The notes: generated from the sequence alone by a model not told the origin. A stretch of 64,000 nucleotides of DNA from Pseudobacteriovorax antillogorgiicola (GCF_900177345.1 NZ_FWZT01000013.1:62001-126000); one strand, 5' to 3'; numbered from the stretch's first letter, positions 17,501-25,928 are shown. Program-made: numbers and translations.

Positions 17501-17569
17501 GATGACAATAATGATTGTCAGGTAATGAATGAACAAGCTCTGCTTGTGCAGCCAAGTAAAAAACTTCAT
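14501..17569 (-). CDS. RND-family efflux permease (AcrB-like)
   Basis: A 1022-residue inner-membrane pump with the family layout: an N-terminal membrane helix, a large periplasmic domain, six helices, and the repeat. GASPSDVEELIIDPIEEKI near 53-71 is a hallmark. Transmembrane helix 4 holds VVLGMLVDDAIVVCENIY with the proton-relay Asp pair. The start follows AGGAGATCCC, which overlaps the stop region of the TolC gene eight bases upstream. It is coupled with TolC but no membrane-fusion adaptor is encoded beside it. Substrate unknown. Confidence 0.92.
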   Translation of the reverse strand: MKFFTWLHKQSLFIHYLTIIIVIVGIMALLGIQREARPNVNFNRVAVSVAYPGASPSDVEELIIDPIEEKIAEVDGVKEYRSVSFSGAGAISVEIDDTYPDVDEIIDEIRRKVGEVKGLPDEVEDPFVTEIKAVNIPILRLAVYGDLPPLEMKYEVERLKDYLSRFPGVQNVSYTGLTDLQLKILADPQRLAQYDMTLLEMIQSLASWSRQKPGGLFENDQEAANITIGEDYNTIEKLRTFVLRANDSNLGVSLAEVADVRFDTETSQQVSTFEGQNATLITIVKKPSADIVNTVETIKKSLVSYEKNLPASLKYKLYTDESVRVRSQLKTVAQNAGFGMLLVLIVLIINLDWRSAMVTSLGIPVAILGGIALLYFQGATMNTLVLIGMIVVLGMLVDDAIVVCENIYSNLERGLSPTQAAIKGVSEIAIPVVATVLTTIFAFSPILLMKGIMGQFISVIPLTVILMLIVSLFEALIILPIHAHEIMRPKKAKKSFFKGFESVYRRYLNWSVNHRWLSILALLLVFVASAFQGKILFSKFTLFPATGLTGVSVRVEVARNTPIDQTAGMVNVLSQRLEAISGGDFESLYANVGQVTTGGAGGSRQNGSHLAAISIVFTSDPDFIDREKDVLAKIRQVSREFGQEFQASTTVTISRPGPPVGKPIQFQITSRDFSEARLIADELKKGFQTIQGVHSIETDADGDTKSYRIKIDNNLAVSEGVNPSNISRTIFAASTGVVTSEILRNNDKVEILVGIKASGEATIADILKLRVRNKVGQAVPIAVFAKAVVEKGPSSIQRLDGVKTLTLFGEVDEKVISGKEANDKIQPKLSQIRDRFPNANIATGGGEKERVDALKDTFRLYGLAIILIFMVISLSFQSVIYPFLVLIAIPFGLVGVVWSLSLHDTPLSLMGMVGVVGLSGVVVNVSIILLSFIQQELRDGMDLKEAVINAGVRRLRPIVITTLTTLIGLLPSIYGVGGVDPFVQPLSLVLGWGLAFATALSVLFLPSLISFFTIIARKVKER

Positions 17570-17577
17570 GGGATCTC

Positions 17578-19014
17578 CTAGTAGAAGCGGTCGAAGAATT
17601 GGAAGAAGTCGACAAACTCAATGGTATTAACCACAATCTGGCTACGAATATCAGCAAGCCCCCGTTGGCTTTCTAAGAGACCTTTTTGAAACTCGGTGAG
17701 AGTATTAAAATCCAGGCGACCGATCTGAAAGTCTTTTTCAGCATCCTTCAGAATCTGCTTTGAAAGGTTCACACTCTTCTTACGATCTTCGAAGATAGAA
17801 AAGTCCCGATCTAAGGTTTGCGACAACACTCTGAGGCGACCAGCACGGCTTGCCTTCTCTATTTCAATCTCGTGATCCAACGCTTCTTGGCTATAACGTT
17901 TTGCGATGAGCTGGGAGCGATTGGCTAGCTTTTCTACTGGAAACGTATAAGTTAAGCCTGCTTCAGCGTATGGGTGATCGCCTTTGGCAAAGGATTCATG
18001 ACTGGCACCAAACTCTTCGTTGTAACCCTGAACTCCAACTCCAATTGAAAAGGTAAGATCGGGACGATTCTGAGCTTCTAACTCAGCCAGTTCGATCTCT
18101 CCCAACCGTTTCCGCTTGTACAGAGCTTGTAAACTCTCCTGCTCTTCGATCTTAACCTGACGATCTCGGCCGTCGTAGACCTTGTAGACTGCCTTGATAT
18201 CATTGTAAAAGCGGTTGATATCAAACTCATTACGGCCTTCAAACCGCACAGCATGCTTTTGGAACAGCTCTTCTTTTAAGCTAAAAGAATTCTTCTCTAG
18301 GCTTTTGATAAGACTTTTACAGCCTATCAGTTCTTTTTGGCTTAAGAGATAATCTCGTCGATTCACTGTACCTCGTTGATCTTTCATTTTGAGGAGCCGC
18401 GTCTGCCTGCTGACTTCCCGACAGATTCTCTGTTGTAAGATCATCTCATCCTCGATCTCTAGAATCGACGCTAGCAAAAGCAAGGCTTGAACCAATTGCT
18501 GCTTCTTGGCAAGCCGTGATTCTACGTCGATGACATCCCTAGTTTGTTTCAACTTTTTCTCCAAGTATCTATAACGATCCGCCATCAGATCTTGAAAAAT
18601 GCTCGTGGATGCGGTCAGCGCCAGATCAGGCACGTAGCTATGGATGCTGCCCCGAGTCCCTGCGTCCACATGGCTTTGGGTGAGGGTGTAGGACAAGCCG
18701 GTACGCCAGCCATTTGACCAAAGCTTGCTGTAGCGACTCGAAAGGCTCGTGCTCTGGCTAGAATCAAGTGAGAAATTTGCTCCAGGAGTCGGTCTAGCAG
18801 TCTGATACAGCACTCCTACGTCACCGCTACCTTCCAGGGGGGACCTCAAGCTTTCATTGGCAGCTATCCTCTGCTGCCTTTGGGCTTCCGAAAGTTTGAT
18901 ACCATGGGATTTTTTCGCTACGTCTTCGAGAAATCGTGTCAATGAGTCTTGGTTTTGGGCCATTGTCATCGAAGGAATGCTTAGAAGGATGAGCCATCGG
19001 ATCGAGCACAGCAA
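17578..19014 (-). CDS. TolC-family outer membrane efflux protein
   Basis: A 478-residue protein with a signal peptide ending near SMTMAQ, then two long alpha-helical repeats typical of TolC, including YPYAEAGLTYTFPVEKL-like barrel strands and a C-terminal LDFNTLTEFQKGLLESQRG repeat element. The best start is an unusual TTG at 19014, six bases after AAGGAG. It is the first gene of the pair with the RND pump and should form its exit duct. Confidence 0.85.
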   Translation of the reverse strand: MLCSIRWLILLSIPSMTMAQNQDSLTRFLEDVAKKSHGIKLSEAQRQQRIAANESLRSPLEGSGDVGVLYQTARPTPGANFSLDSSQSTSLSSRYSKLWSNGWRTGLSYTLTQSHVDAGTRGSIHSYVPDLALTASTSIFQDLMADRYRYLEKKLKQTRDVIDVESRLAKKQQLVQALLLLASILEIEDEMILQQRICREVSRQTRLLKMKDQRGTVNRRDYLLSQKELIGCKSLIKSLEKNSFSLKEELFQKHAVRFEGRNEFDINRFYNDIKAVYKVYDGRDRQVKIEEQESLQALYKRKRLGEIELAELEAQNRPDLTFSIGVGVQGYNEEFGASHESFAKGDHPYAEAGLTYTFPVEKLANRSQLIAKRYSQEALDHEIEIEKASRAGRLRVLSQTLDRDFSIFEDRKKSVNLSKQILKDAEKDFQIGRLDFNTLTEFQKGLLESQRGLADIRSQIVVNTIEFVDFFQFFDRFY

Positions 19015-19217
19015 GAGCGACTCCTTGTGAAAGATTGGGATCGACGCCCCTAGTCTTCTATATCTACATGGAAAGCTCTAGGAAAAATTTGACGAGCCTC
19101 AATTTGCTTCAGTTTGGGTTAGAGACATGATGGCTTTGACCAAATGTTCATAGCGGAAGTGAGGGGGCAGACCCAATCTAGGATCGGCCCTTGATAAGCT
19201 GCATGAGAGCCTAAAAT

Positions 19218-20729
19218 CTAAAGTCCCCATTTACTTTTAAGATAAGCGCGAAGGGTGTCTAGTTCGCTGCTTGAAAGTTCTTTGTCGAAGATTAAGATCT
19301 CGCCAATATAGCCAACTAGCCGATTACTGCCAGTGGTATCATCGCCAAGCACATACTGTCCTTCGCCGATAAAATCTGTATTAAAGTAGAGCGCACCATC
19401 GTACAGGATCGTTTCGTCCTCGCGAACCTTAGCCTGAGCCCCCTTGTTTTCGATCAACCAAAGTTTAAATGAACCCTTGGTAAGCGTGGGATCGTAGAAG
19501 GTATTGGCAGCATAGCGCCTGTCGATAAAAAATGCCCTGGCATTTCCACTACCATTACGGAATTCAAACAGACAGCGATCACTAACACCGTCATCAAACT
19601 GACCGACAATTGCAATCGTCAGATCGCTACCTTCAGTTCGGGTAAAGGTTCCTTCAAGACCGCGATCCTTATTGTCGAAGCGCACTGCTGGTAAACCGTT
19701 CTGGACGTCGGTCTGATATTCTGGTTGCCGATCCAGCTCGACCTCCTCTGCAGCTCCAGCCTTGCCAGTCTTATCATGCCAAGATGCGAGCAAGTCACCA
19801 TGATTTGGTGGCAAGCCATCTCCAAAGGGATCGGTAGCATCCAGCCAAGCAATGGGGTTTAAACTGAGAATATGAAATGTTTGAGCTGATGCAACTGCCG
19901 AGAACTGCCCCAGTCGATCGTTGTTAGCGGCCACGCGAATGTCATAGCTAACCCCTGCTTCCAGAGATTCGAGAGTAAAACTATTGTGGTTTGTTGATGT
20001 TGCCGACCAGACCGAACTTCCACTTCTTCGATATTGGACTAGATAGCTTTTAATGGTGCTACCATTGCCACTTGGAACCGTCCAGGTGACGGAAATCGAA
20101 CTTTCGACTAAAGCAGGGGCAACCGTTAACCCAGTAACTTGACTTGGAGCTGCTTGACTCGTATCAACCAAAACACCTGCTAGTTGGGATGTGAGACCAT
20201 CTAACTCTGGATCGACGAGGCTGTCTTCAAGAGAATGGATCTCGCCATTGGAGTAATCCAAGCCGCGAAGCTCCAGTCCATCGCTATCCATGTCGCCTAG
20301 CTCAGTTGTATAGATAAACTCAAGTGACTTCTCACCGTGGCTATCTAAGATAGCCTGTCCTTGCTTCGTCCCCACCTGCACCGAAAGCATTGGTGTACCG
20401 GAAACCGTAATAGGCTCGTTGAAAATAAATTGGAACACAAGGCGCGCACCTAAACCGTAGCTTCCCGCCGTAGGAGGAAGAAAGTTTGATGGGCTCGTGT
20501 AGCTGACAGCGACGGCAACACTTGAGCCTGGCTCAACGGCTTTAATGCTCGATGAGGGTGGCGCTTCCTCGGCCTGAGACGATAGATCCTCCGTCCCTTC
20601 TTCAGGATTTACATTGGTAGTTTCAACGCTTGCAACTTCACTATGACTTTCATCTTCAGCATCACCATCACTTTTCTTACAGGCAATAACACTAGCCCAT
20701 AGGGCTAGTAATAACATTCTTACTTTCAT
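19218..20729 (-). CDS. Surface lipoprotein with a fibronectin type III and a LamG-like domain
   Basis: A 503-residue lipoprotein: signal peptide with lipobox VIAC (Cys17), then an acidic Ser/Glu-rich linker to about 75. A beta domain of about 80-190 follows. A fibronectin type III domain sits near 197-285 (PSQVTGLTVAP, VTWTVPSGNGSTIKSYLVQY, YDIRVAANN). The C-terminal 290-503 segment resembles a concanavalin/LamG fold (IAWLDATDPFGDG, GEILIFDKELSSSELD). It probably binds polysaccharide or another cell. GAGGTG precedes the ATG. Single gene. Confidence 0.82.
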   Translation of the reverse strand: MKVRMLLLALWASVIACKKSDGDAEDESHSEVASVETTNVNPEEGTEDLSSQAEEAPPSSSIKAVEPGSSVAVAVSYTSPSNFLPPTAGSYGLGARLVFQFIFNEPITVSGTPMLSVQVGTKQGQAILDSHGEKSLEFIYTTELGDMDSDGLELRGLDYSNGEIHSLEDSLVDPELDGLTSQLAGVLVDTSQAAPSQVTGLTVAPALVESSISVTWTVPSGNGSTIKSYLVQYRRSGSSVWSATSTNHNSFTLESLEAGVSYDIRVAANNDRLGQFSAVASAQTFHILSLNPIAWLDATDPFGDGLPPNHGDLLASWHDKTGKAGAAEEVELDRQPEYQTDVQNGLPAVRFDNKDRGLEGTFTRTEGSDLTIAIVGQFDDGVSDRCLFEFRNGSGNARAFFIDRRYAANTFYDPTLTKGSFKLWLIENKGAQAKVREDETILYDGALYFNTDFIGEGQYVLGDDTTGSNRLVGYIGEILIFDKELSSSELDTLRAYLKSKWGL

Positions 20730-21049
20730 AACACCTCACATCCTTCGTCTTTCCCTTATCGGTCGATCACCTATTGGAACTAAGGGAGGGGTACTATTTC
20801 TGTGGCTTTACGGTAGCTTAAGGATGAACCATTGAAATCATTTAAATCGAATTCTCTCTTAGGGGCTGTTGACGTCTGGAACACTCGCAGCTTGTCTGAC
20901 TGAACGGTTTATCCAGGAGACCAAAACTGAATTGAATAGCGAGTGATAAAATTTCACCTTTCAGATCTGATGTAAGTTTTACGGTAGCTTTAATTAGCTT
21001 TTCCCTAAAGGTGATTATTTGAAGTAAAACAAATTAATGGAGTGTGTTT
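20730..21049. other. Divergent intergenic region with a 13-base direct repeat and a recurring motif
   Basis: This 320-base spacer separates divergent genes, so it must hold both promoters. TTTACGGTAGCTT occurs exactly at 20807-20819 and 20978-20990. Between them lies the TTAGGGGCTGTTGACG motif (20859-20881) that is related to the ends of the element at 14267-14396. No gene is seen. Confidence 0.5.
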
Positions 21050-21754
21050 ATGGGAAACATGTTACTAATGGCAACAATTATCATTTCGGCGATCATTTCT
21101 AGCTGTGGCCTTGAGGCTGAGAGACAAAGCCAGTCAGATCTACAAAGCACACGCAGCAATAAGATACTTTGTATTTTTGACTACGATTTGACCCTTTCTA
21201 GCAACAAATGTGGTGCTACCCAGGGCCGCTCTGAATTCAACTGTCGTTATAACAAGAACCCTACCTATAACTGGTACGATCAATGCCTAGGTCTCAGCGC
21301 GAGACAAGCCGTCGCAAAATGTGTCTATAATAACGCTCATATTGGAATCGCAAGCCACTCGCCACTGGGAGCTAGCTGGGAAGACAAGGTCCTTCCTATG
21401 GTCTATGAATCACAATTTCCTGAGTGGACTTATTCTGGGGCTTACCCCCAAGTGGATAACTGGGGAAACTGGAATTGCCCGACCTGCCCTTATCACATGA
21501 ACCCAGGAATATCCAAGCCTGAAGGCATCCGCCGAATTATGAGACACTACGGTTTGAATCCATACGATCCTGCTGATCAGGCTCGGGTAATATTCTGGGA
21601 TGACTCGTGGACCAACATCAATGCTGTTAGACAAGAGCTACCATCCGTTCAAGATATTAAAGTACCTCGCAACCAGAGCAGTGGTAACGACGGTGGCTGT
21701 GGAATTACTGATCGTGAGATTTCCCAAGGCTGGCAAGCTGTAGGTGGGTGGTAA
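21050..21754 (+). CDS. HAD-superfamily phosphatase-like lipoprotein
   Basis: A 234-residue protein. The ATG at 21050 follows TGGAG and gives a signal peptide with lipobox ISSC. HAD motifs are in order: motif I FDYDLTLSS, motif II IGIASHS, motif III Lys in NPGISKPEG, and motif IV VIFWDDSW with the metal-binding Asp pair. It is also rich in Cys and Trp, including NCPTCPY, suggesting disulfides in the periplasm. It probably hydrolyses a phosphate ester. It stands alone, facing away from the lipoprotein gene. Confidence 0.75.
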   Translation: MGNMLLMATIIISAIISSCGLEAERQSQSDLQSTRSNKILCIFDYDLTLSSNKCGATQGRSEFNCRYNKNPTYNWYDQCLGLSARQAVAKCVYNNAHIGIASHSPLGASWEDKVLPMVYESQFPEWTYSGAYPQVDNWGNWNCPTCPYHMNPGISKPEGIRRIMRHYGLNPYDPADQARVIFWDDSWTNINAVRQELPSVQDIKVPRNQSSGNDGGCGITDREISQGWQAVGGW

Positions 21755-22020
21755 TCGTTTAGATATTCTAAATTATCTTTTTGTCGCACCAAGCCTACGG
21801 TTTGGTCGCCCCTAAATTACTCACCTATTTTGATATCTAACTGAAATAACTTAGCTAGCTAGTTGCGCTTCCTCCTTCCATAAACACTAGCCATAGTTTA
21901 ATTACCTAGTCGTGTGCAAGGACGCTAGGCATTGACTCAAGGTTTTGCTAGTCAACTAGAGGCTGAAGTCCTTAGACCCGGCTTCAGACTTAGCTTCCAT
22001 TTAATAAAAAGGAGAAGACG

Positions 22021-22350
22021 ATGAAACGGTTATTGATGATCTCAAGCCTTGTTCTATTTACAGCCTGTGGCGGTGATTCAGGGGGTTCAGATGATACCCC
22101 CGCTACTCCAGAAACTCCAGCCAATCCTGGAGCAGGTCTTGGTGGGGATGAAGACGCGACGCTTAAGCTAGGCCAAGAACTTTACGCTCAACGCTGTTCT
22201 GCTTGCCACGGAATTCTTGCGGATTCTACAAAGAAAGGTCGAAGCTCAGAAGCTATCAAACTAGCCATTAGCAATGTACCGCAAATGTCAGGTATATCTT
22301 TGAGCGATGACGAAGTGGAAGCCATTGCTACAGCCTTAAATGAAAACTAA
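22021..22350 (+). CDS. Small c-type cytochrome lipoprotein
   Basis: A 109-residue lipoprotein with lipobox FTAC, a Gly/Pro/Thr linker, then a monohaem cytochrome c domain with CSACH as the haem site and Met in VPQMSG as the probable sixth ligand. AAGGAG lies upstream of the ATG. It is followed by an intrinsic terminator, so it is monocistronic. It is likely a periplasmic electron carrier anchored to a membrane; the partner is unknown. Confidence 0.88.
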   Translation: MKRLLMISSLVLFTACGGDSGGSDDTPATPETPANPGAGLGGDEDATLKLGQELYAQRCSACHGILADSTKKGRSSEAIKLAISNVPQMSGISLSDDEVEAIATALNEN

Positions 22351-22380
22351 ACACAAGACTTATTTCCTTGCACCGAACTA

Positions 22381-22411
22381 AAAGAGCCTGTCTTTGGACT
22401 GGCTTTTTTAG
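22381..22411 (+). terminator. Intrinsic terminator of the cytochrome c gene
   Basis: AAAGAGCC and GGCTTTTTT form a stem of about eight pairs around an eleven-base loop, ending in six T residues. It lies about 30 bases after the cytochrome stop. Confidence 0.75.
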
Positions 22412-22613
22412 TTCTTCTGAAGCCCTCCTTGCATTCTAGCAAAACACTTTTTATGAAGTACATTTTGTAAATGTCAGCCAAAAGCTCCGCGGAAAGATTT
22501 CACATAATTTTATGAGAGTCTACTGTGAATAACTGCTAGAATTCTTGAAATCGCCCAAGACTAAATCCACTGCTGAAGTTCGCCATGAACCGGCTTGCGG
22601 CTTAAAAACTTTG

Positions 22614-22645
22614 TTGAAACGATCACTGTTTGTGATCGCTATAAT
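22614..22645 (+). promoter_or_regulatory. Promoter with palindromic operator
   Basis: TTGAAA at 22614-22619 and a consensus TATAAT at 22640-22645 are separated by 20 bases, longer than the usual 17. The spacer contains a perfect inverted repeat CGATCAC-TGTTT-GTGATCG (22620-22638). Such a layout suggests a regulator bound between the two hexamers. It lies just upstream of the glycerophosphodiesterase start at 22682. Confidence 0.55.
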
Positions 22646-22681
22646 ATGACTATATCGTTTAATCCCTATCACGAGGTTATC

Positions 22682-23557
22682 ATGAGGTTCGTGACGATTC
22701 GCCATTTGAGTCTTTCATTGATTGCAACGCTCCAGATTTTCGGTGTTCTTCAGGCTCAGCCCCAGGGCTCTAGTCTACCCCCTGAAGACGACCCATACGC
22801 ACTAGGCAAGTACCTCAGGCCAAGCTCTCAACAGGGCCCGTTCGTATCAGCTCACCGCGGTGGCCTTCGCGACGATATTCCAGAAAACTCCCTTTTAGCC
22901 TTAAAAGCTACAGTTGCTCAAGGAGTCCGTATCATCGAAGTTGATGTTAGAAAAACTCGCGACAATGTACTGGTATTGTTGCATGATAGCGATTTGAGCC
23001 GAACCACCACATGCAAGGGGCAGGTTTCGCTCTATCGATTTGCGGATCTATCGAGCTGCTACTTACGCAGTTGGGATAACACTATCACCAAGGAGACCAT
23101 CCCAAGTTTAGAAACAGCGATTGATTGGACCAAGGGCAAGGCGATTTTGACCCTGGATATCAAAGGTGATCTCTACGAAGAGGTTGTCACGCTAGTTCAA
23201 ACCATCAAAGCCCGGGGTACGGTAACCATCATCACTTATGGCACAAAGCAAGCCTTGGATGTTCATAAGTTGGGAGCGGACCTTGTTATTTCTGGCTCCC
23301 TGAGCTCTGAAAGTGAACTCATAAGCCTGCCTCCTACTTTACGGGCAGCTATGCCCACCGTATGGGTTGGTGTAGGATTTCCAGATCAAGACTTGGTGGC
23401 AAGTCTCCAAGGTTACGATATCAGCCCTATCGCCGGCACATTTAATACAGCGGATCGTGGCCGAGATTACAGCTTTGAAGATTTTCTAGCCGTTGGAGTT
23501 GAGGTCTTGGCCAGCAATGTGCCTGAAAGAGCGAAAGTATCCGCTAAAAACTGGTAA
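22682..23557 (+). CDS. Secreted glycerophosphodiester phosphodiesterase
   Basis: A 291-residue GDPD-family enzyme. The ATG at 22682 is preceded by ACGAGG and opens a signal peptide ending near QAQ; the longer frame from 22595 would cross the promoter. The catalytic HRGG (SAHRGGLRDDIPENS) holds one His and the metal Glu. IIEVDVRKTRDNVLVLLHDSDL gives the Glu/Asp pair and second His. It hydrolyses glycerophosphodiesters to glycerol-3-phosphate plus an alcohol, probably in the periplasm. Confidence 0.9.
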   Translation: MRFVTIRHLSLSLIATLQIFGVLQAQPQGSSLPPEDDPYALGKYLRPSSQQGPFVSAHRGGLRDDIPENSLLALKATVAQGVRIIEVDVRKTRDNVLVLLHDSDLSRTTTCKGQVSLYRFADLSSCYLRSWDNTITKETIPSLETAIDWTKGKAILTLDIKGDLYEEVVTLVQTIKARGTVTIITYGTKQALDVHKLGADLVISGSLSSESELISLPPTLRAAMPTVWVGVGFPDQDLVASLQGYDISPIAGTFNTADRGRDYSFEDFLAVGVEVLASNVPERAKVSAKNW

Positions 23558-23578
23558 AGACCCATTTCCAATGAGGTG

Positions 23579-23649
23579 GTTGAGTCAGTGATTTTCAGCA
23601 ATTTGCTTGCGTAAACAGGATGTTTGTATCCTGACTCAACTGCTTTTTT
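23579..23649 (+). terminator. Nested hairpin terminator
   Basis: A perfect 10-base inverted repeat GTTGAGTCAG (23579) and CTGACTCAAC (23631) encloses a second hairpin CAGGAT-GTTTGT-ATCCTG (23616-23633). A run of six T residues follows at 23643-23648. It sits after the GDPD gene. Confidence 0.6.
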
Positions 23650-23768
23650 ACCAAACGCCCTTTGGCTTCCTAGAAGTCCCGCGACTTGCAAAACTGAAAA
23701 TTCCGTGGTTTTACAGCTCCAGCTCAGCTAAGCTCCAGGATCGTAACTACGGAACTGGAGGTTTATCT

Positions 23769-24407
23769 ATGTTGTATCGACTCACACTACTTGCCATTGT
23801 TTTCAGTTTTACGTCATCTTGTTCAACTGTCTACTACAACTTCTGGGAAACTTTCGGCAAGGAAAAGCGCGATTTACTTAAAGACAATATCGAAAATGCC
23901 AAGGATGATCAGGAAGATGTGAACGAACAATTCAAAGACACTTTGACTAGGATTCGCACTGAATACAAGTTCGAAGCCGGCGCTCTCGAAGACACCTACG
24001 ACCGTTTATCGAGTGATTATGAAGCTGCTAAGGCCAAGGCAGAGAATCTAAGCGAGCGAATCGATAAGGTCGAATCCATCGCCGAAGATCTGTTTAATGA
24101 ATGGAATCAAGAGGCGCAGGAGTTTTCAAATCAACGCTACCGCAATGATAGCCTCAGTAAGTTGCGGCAAACTAAAAGTAAGTTCGCAACGATGCTAACC
24201 TCTATGCGAACGGTAGAAAAAAACCTGGACCCTGTCCTCAGTAAATTTAAGGATCAGGTTATGTTTTTAAAGCACAGCCTCAACGCCAAGGCCCTTGGAA
24301 CTTTCCGTACCGAATTTAAACAAATCGAAAAAGAGATCAAGTCCCTGAGCCGCGATATTGACAACTCCACCCGTGAGGCGGAGCAGTTCATCGCAACAAT
24401 ATCTTAG
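23769..24407 (+). CDS. DUF2959 family coiled-coil lipoprotein
   Basis: A 212-residue protein. The ATG at 23769 follows CTGGAGG; it gives a signal peptide and a likely lipidated Cys in FTSSCS, although the box is not canonical (Thr/Ser before Cys). YYNFWETFGKEKRDLL after the Cys is the DUF2959 N-terminal signature. Almost all of the rest is charged alpha-helix with coiled-coil character. The function of the family is unknown. It converges with the next gene at a distance of 6 bases. Confidence 0.8.
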   Translation: MLYRLTLLAIVFSFTSSCSTVYYNFWETFGKEKRDLLKDNIENAKDDQEDVNEQFKDTLTRIRTEYKFEAGALEDTYDRLSSDYEAAKAKAENLSERIDKVESIAEDLFNEWNQEAQEFSNQRYRNDSLSKLRQTKSKFATMLTSMRTVEKNLDPVLSKFKDQVMFLKHSLNAKALGTFRTEFKQIEKEIKSLSRDIDNSTREAEQFIATIS

Positions 24408-24413
24408 GGCCTG

Positions 24414-25439
24414 CTAAAGAGGGGTGATGATAAAACTATCATTCACCTTTCTCATAGGGTTTGGACCAATCCCCTGCAGCTCGGTATTCAACTCCTTAAC
24501 GGTATCAATCGAAAGCTGCAATGGATGTTCATCCGGTTGAAACGTTGTTCGAATCGGATAATCCTGCCCCGGAGTATTGGACATTTCAATATGAGCACCA
24601 AGAACGTAGCGAACCTCTTTGTCAGCAAAGAAATTTGTCATCCTTGTGATGCTAGTCCGATAAGTTTCCCATTGATTGATATACAACCGTCCTGGGTAGA
24701 GGGAATCCCCCGTTAAAACTAATGCCGTTTTTGGATCATAGACTGCTATATGGGCATCTTCATGACCTGGAATTGCAACGATCGACAGCGGACGATTGCC
24801 GAGGTCGTAGGTGACAATCTGATTAGGCCAATCCGCGATACCGAAGAACTCTGCCACAGCTGCCTGGGAAACTCCCACAACTGTTGTTCTATCCTGGCCC
24901 TGAAACTGACCATCCCCAGCGGTGTGATCGCCGTGGGCGTGACTATGAGCGACAATAAGTTCCACATTGCCGATTTGGGGGCCATAGTGTTGGTTCATGA
25001 TATTTGAAACCATTGTCTGAATAGGAAATGTCTGAGCGTTGGCAGTGGCCCCTGAATCGAGCAAAAGAGCTTTACTCTCTCCCAAAATTAAGTAGATGAA
25101 CGGTGCCTCAAAGTTAGTACACTTATTTTGCCTCAGAATATAGACCGTCTTACTATACTGGTGAACTTGAATTGCTGGATTAGCATCGGCGTTGCAGTCC
25201 GCAGAGCCATGAATCCACTGAACCATCAGATTACCTTGTTCGATCTGTTCCCCTAAAACCTGATCCACCTCATCCTCAGGTAAGGTCTCTTCGACCTCTT
25301 CATCTGGAACAGGGGTTGCCGATCCCTGAGTATCCTGACTCACGTCTTGATTATTAACTGGCTGGCGGTACTGTGGAGCTTGGCTCGTGCATGCTCCCCA
25401 AAAAAAACTTAAAATAGCGAGTTGAATGGCCTTGGTCAT
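24414..25439 (-). CDS. Metallo-beta-lactamase-fold hydrolase, lipoprotein
   Basis: A 341-residue protein with signal peptide and candidate lipidation Cys (FFWGACTSQ), an acidic linker to about 65, then an MBL-fold domain. Zinc ligands: HSHAHGDHTAGDG (HxHxDH), His in VAIPGHEDAHI, Asp in LVLTGDSLYPGRLY and His in YVLGAHIEMSN. It could be a lactonase, thioesterase or glyoxalase-like hydrolase acting in the periplasm; the substrate is not evident. AAGGA precedes the ATG. Confidence 0.85.
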   Translation of the reverse strand: MTKAIQLAILSFFWGACTSQAPQYRQPVNNQDVSQDTQGSATPVPDEEVEETLPEDEVDQVLGEQIEQGNLMVQWIHGSADCNADANPAIQVHQYSKTVYILRQNKCTNFEAPFIYLILGESKALLLDSGATANAQTFPIQTMVSNIMNQHYGPQIGNVELIVAHSHAHGDHTAGDGQFQGQDRTTVVGVSQAAVAEFFGIADWPNQIVTYDLGNRPLSIVAIPGHEDAHIAVYDPKTALVLTGDSLYPGRLYINQWETYRTSITRMTNFFADKEVRYVLGAHIEMSNTPGQDYPIRTTFQPDEHPLQLSIDTVKELNTELQGIGPNPMRKVNDSFIITPL

Positions 25440-25718
25440 GGTGTCAATCCTTCGTCGTCGTGCAGCAATTCGCTCTTATCGGCATAAAGCTCGAAAACTT
25501 TAGTATTTTTAGCTGTTTATTTCCATGCGCCGGCCCAGCTAACCCAAGCTAAGTAGCTGATATTGAGTCTTACTCACTCACCCTCATGGGCAGCGATGAA
25601 TTTATGTGATCTCTTAAGCCTTTCTATATCAGTGCTTTAACATTCATGGATCAAAGAATTGCCATATATTAACGATAAGGAGGGGAAATAAACAGCGAAC
25701 GTGCGAGGGTTTCGACAA
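25440..25718. other. Intergenic region without a recognised gene
   Basis: About 280 bases of A+T-rich DNA lie upstream of the divergent hydrolase and small ORF. They probably hold the hydrolase promoter on the minus strand. A strong AAGGAGGGG sequence at 25679-25687 precedes the small ORF. Confidence 0.4.
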
Positions 25719-25928
25719 ATGAAGCAACCAGTCATGGGAAATGATCGTTGCAGCGAAAGCTATATGCTATGGGGAGGCTTGGTCATTGTCTCTGGGTATT
25801 TGCTGATGGCTCTACTTGTAGGTCATGAAACCAAAACTTCGAGCCTAGCCAGCTACCTGTCTTCGAAACGCCAACAGCCCCTAGGACTTAAGGCGATACC
25901 CCGTCTTGAAAATCCAAGACACGAATAA
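25719..25928 (+). CDS. Possible small single-pass membrane protein
   Basis: A 69-residue frame from ATG 25719 (an in-frame GTG at 25701 is an alternative). It contains one clear membrane segment, [20 protein letters not shown], and a basic C-terminal tail. The AAGGAGGGG site upstream fits the GTG better than the ATG. The last 48 bases run antisense to the end of the ABC permease gene. No family is recognised. It may be spurious. Confidence 0.35.
   Translation: MKQPVMGNDRCSESYMLWGGLVIVSGYLLMALLVGHETKTSSLASYLSSKRQQPLGLKAIPRLENPRHE

Larger units (their letters stand above)
22351..22681. other. Intergenic region: terminator followed by promoter
   Basis: These 331 bases hold the terminator at 22381-22411 and the promoter and palindrome at 22614-22645. 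The stretch between is A+T-rich and shows no gene. Confidence 0.6.
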
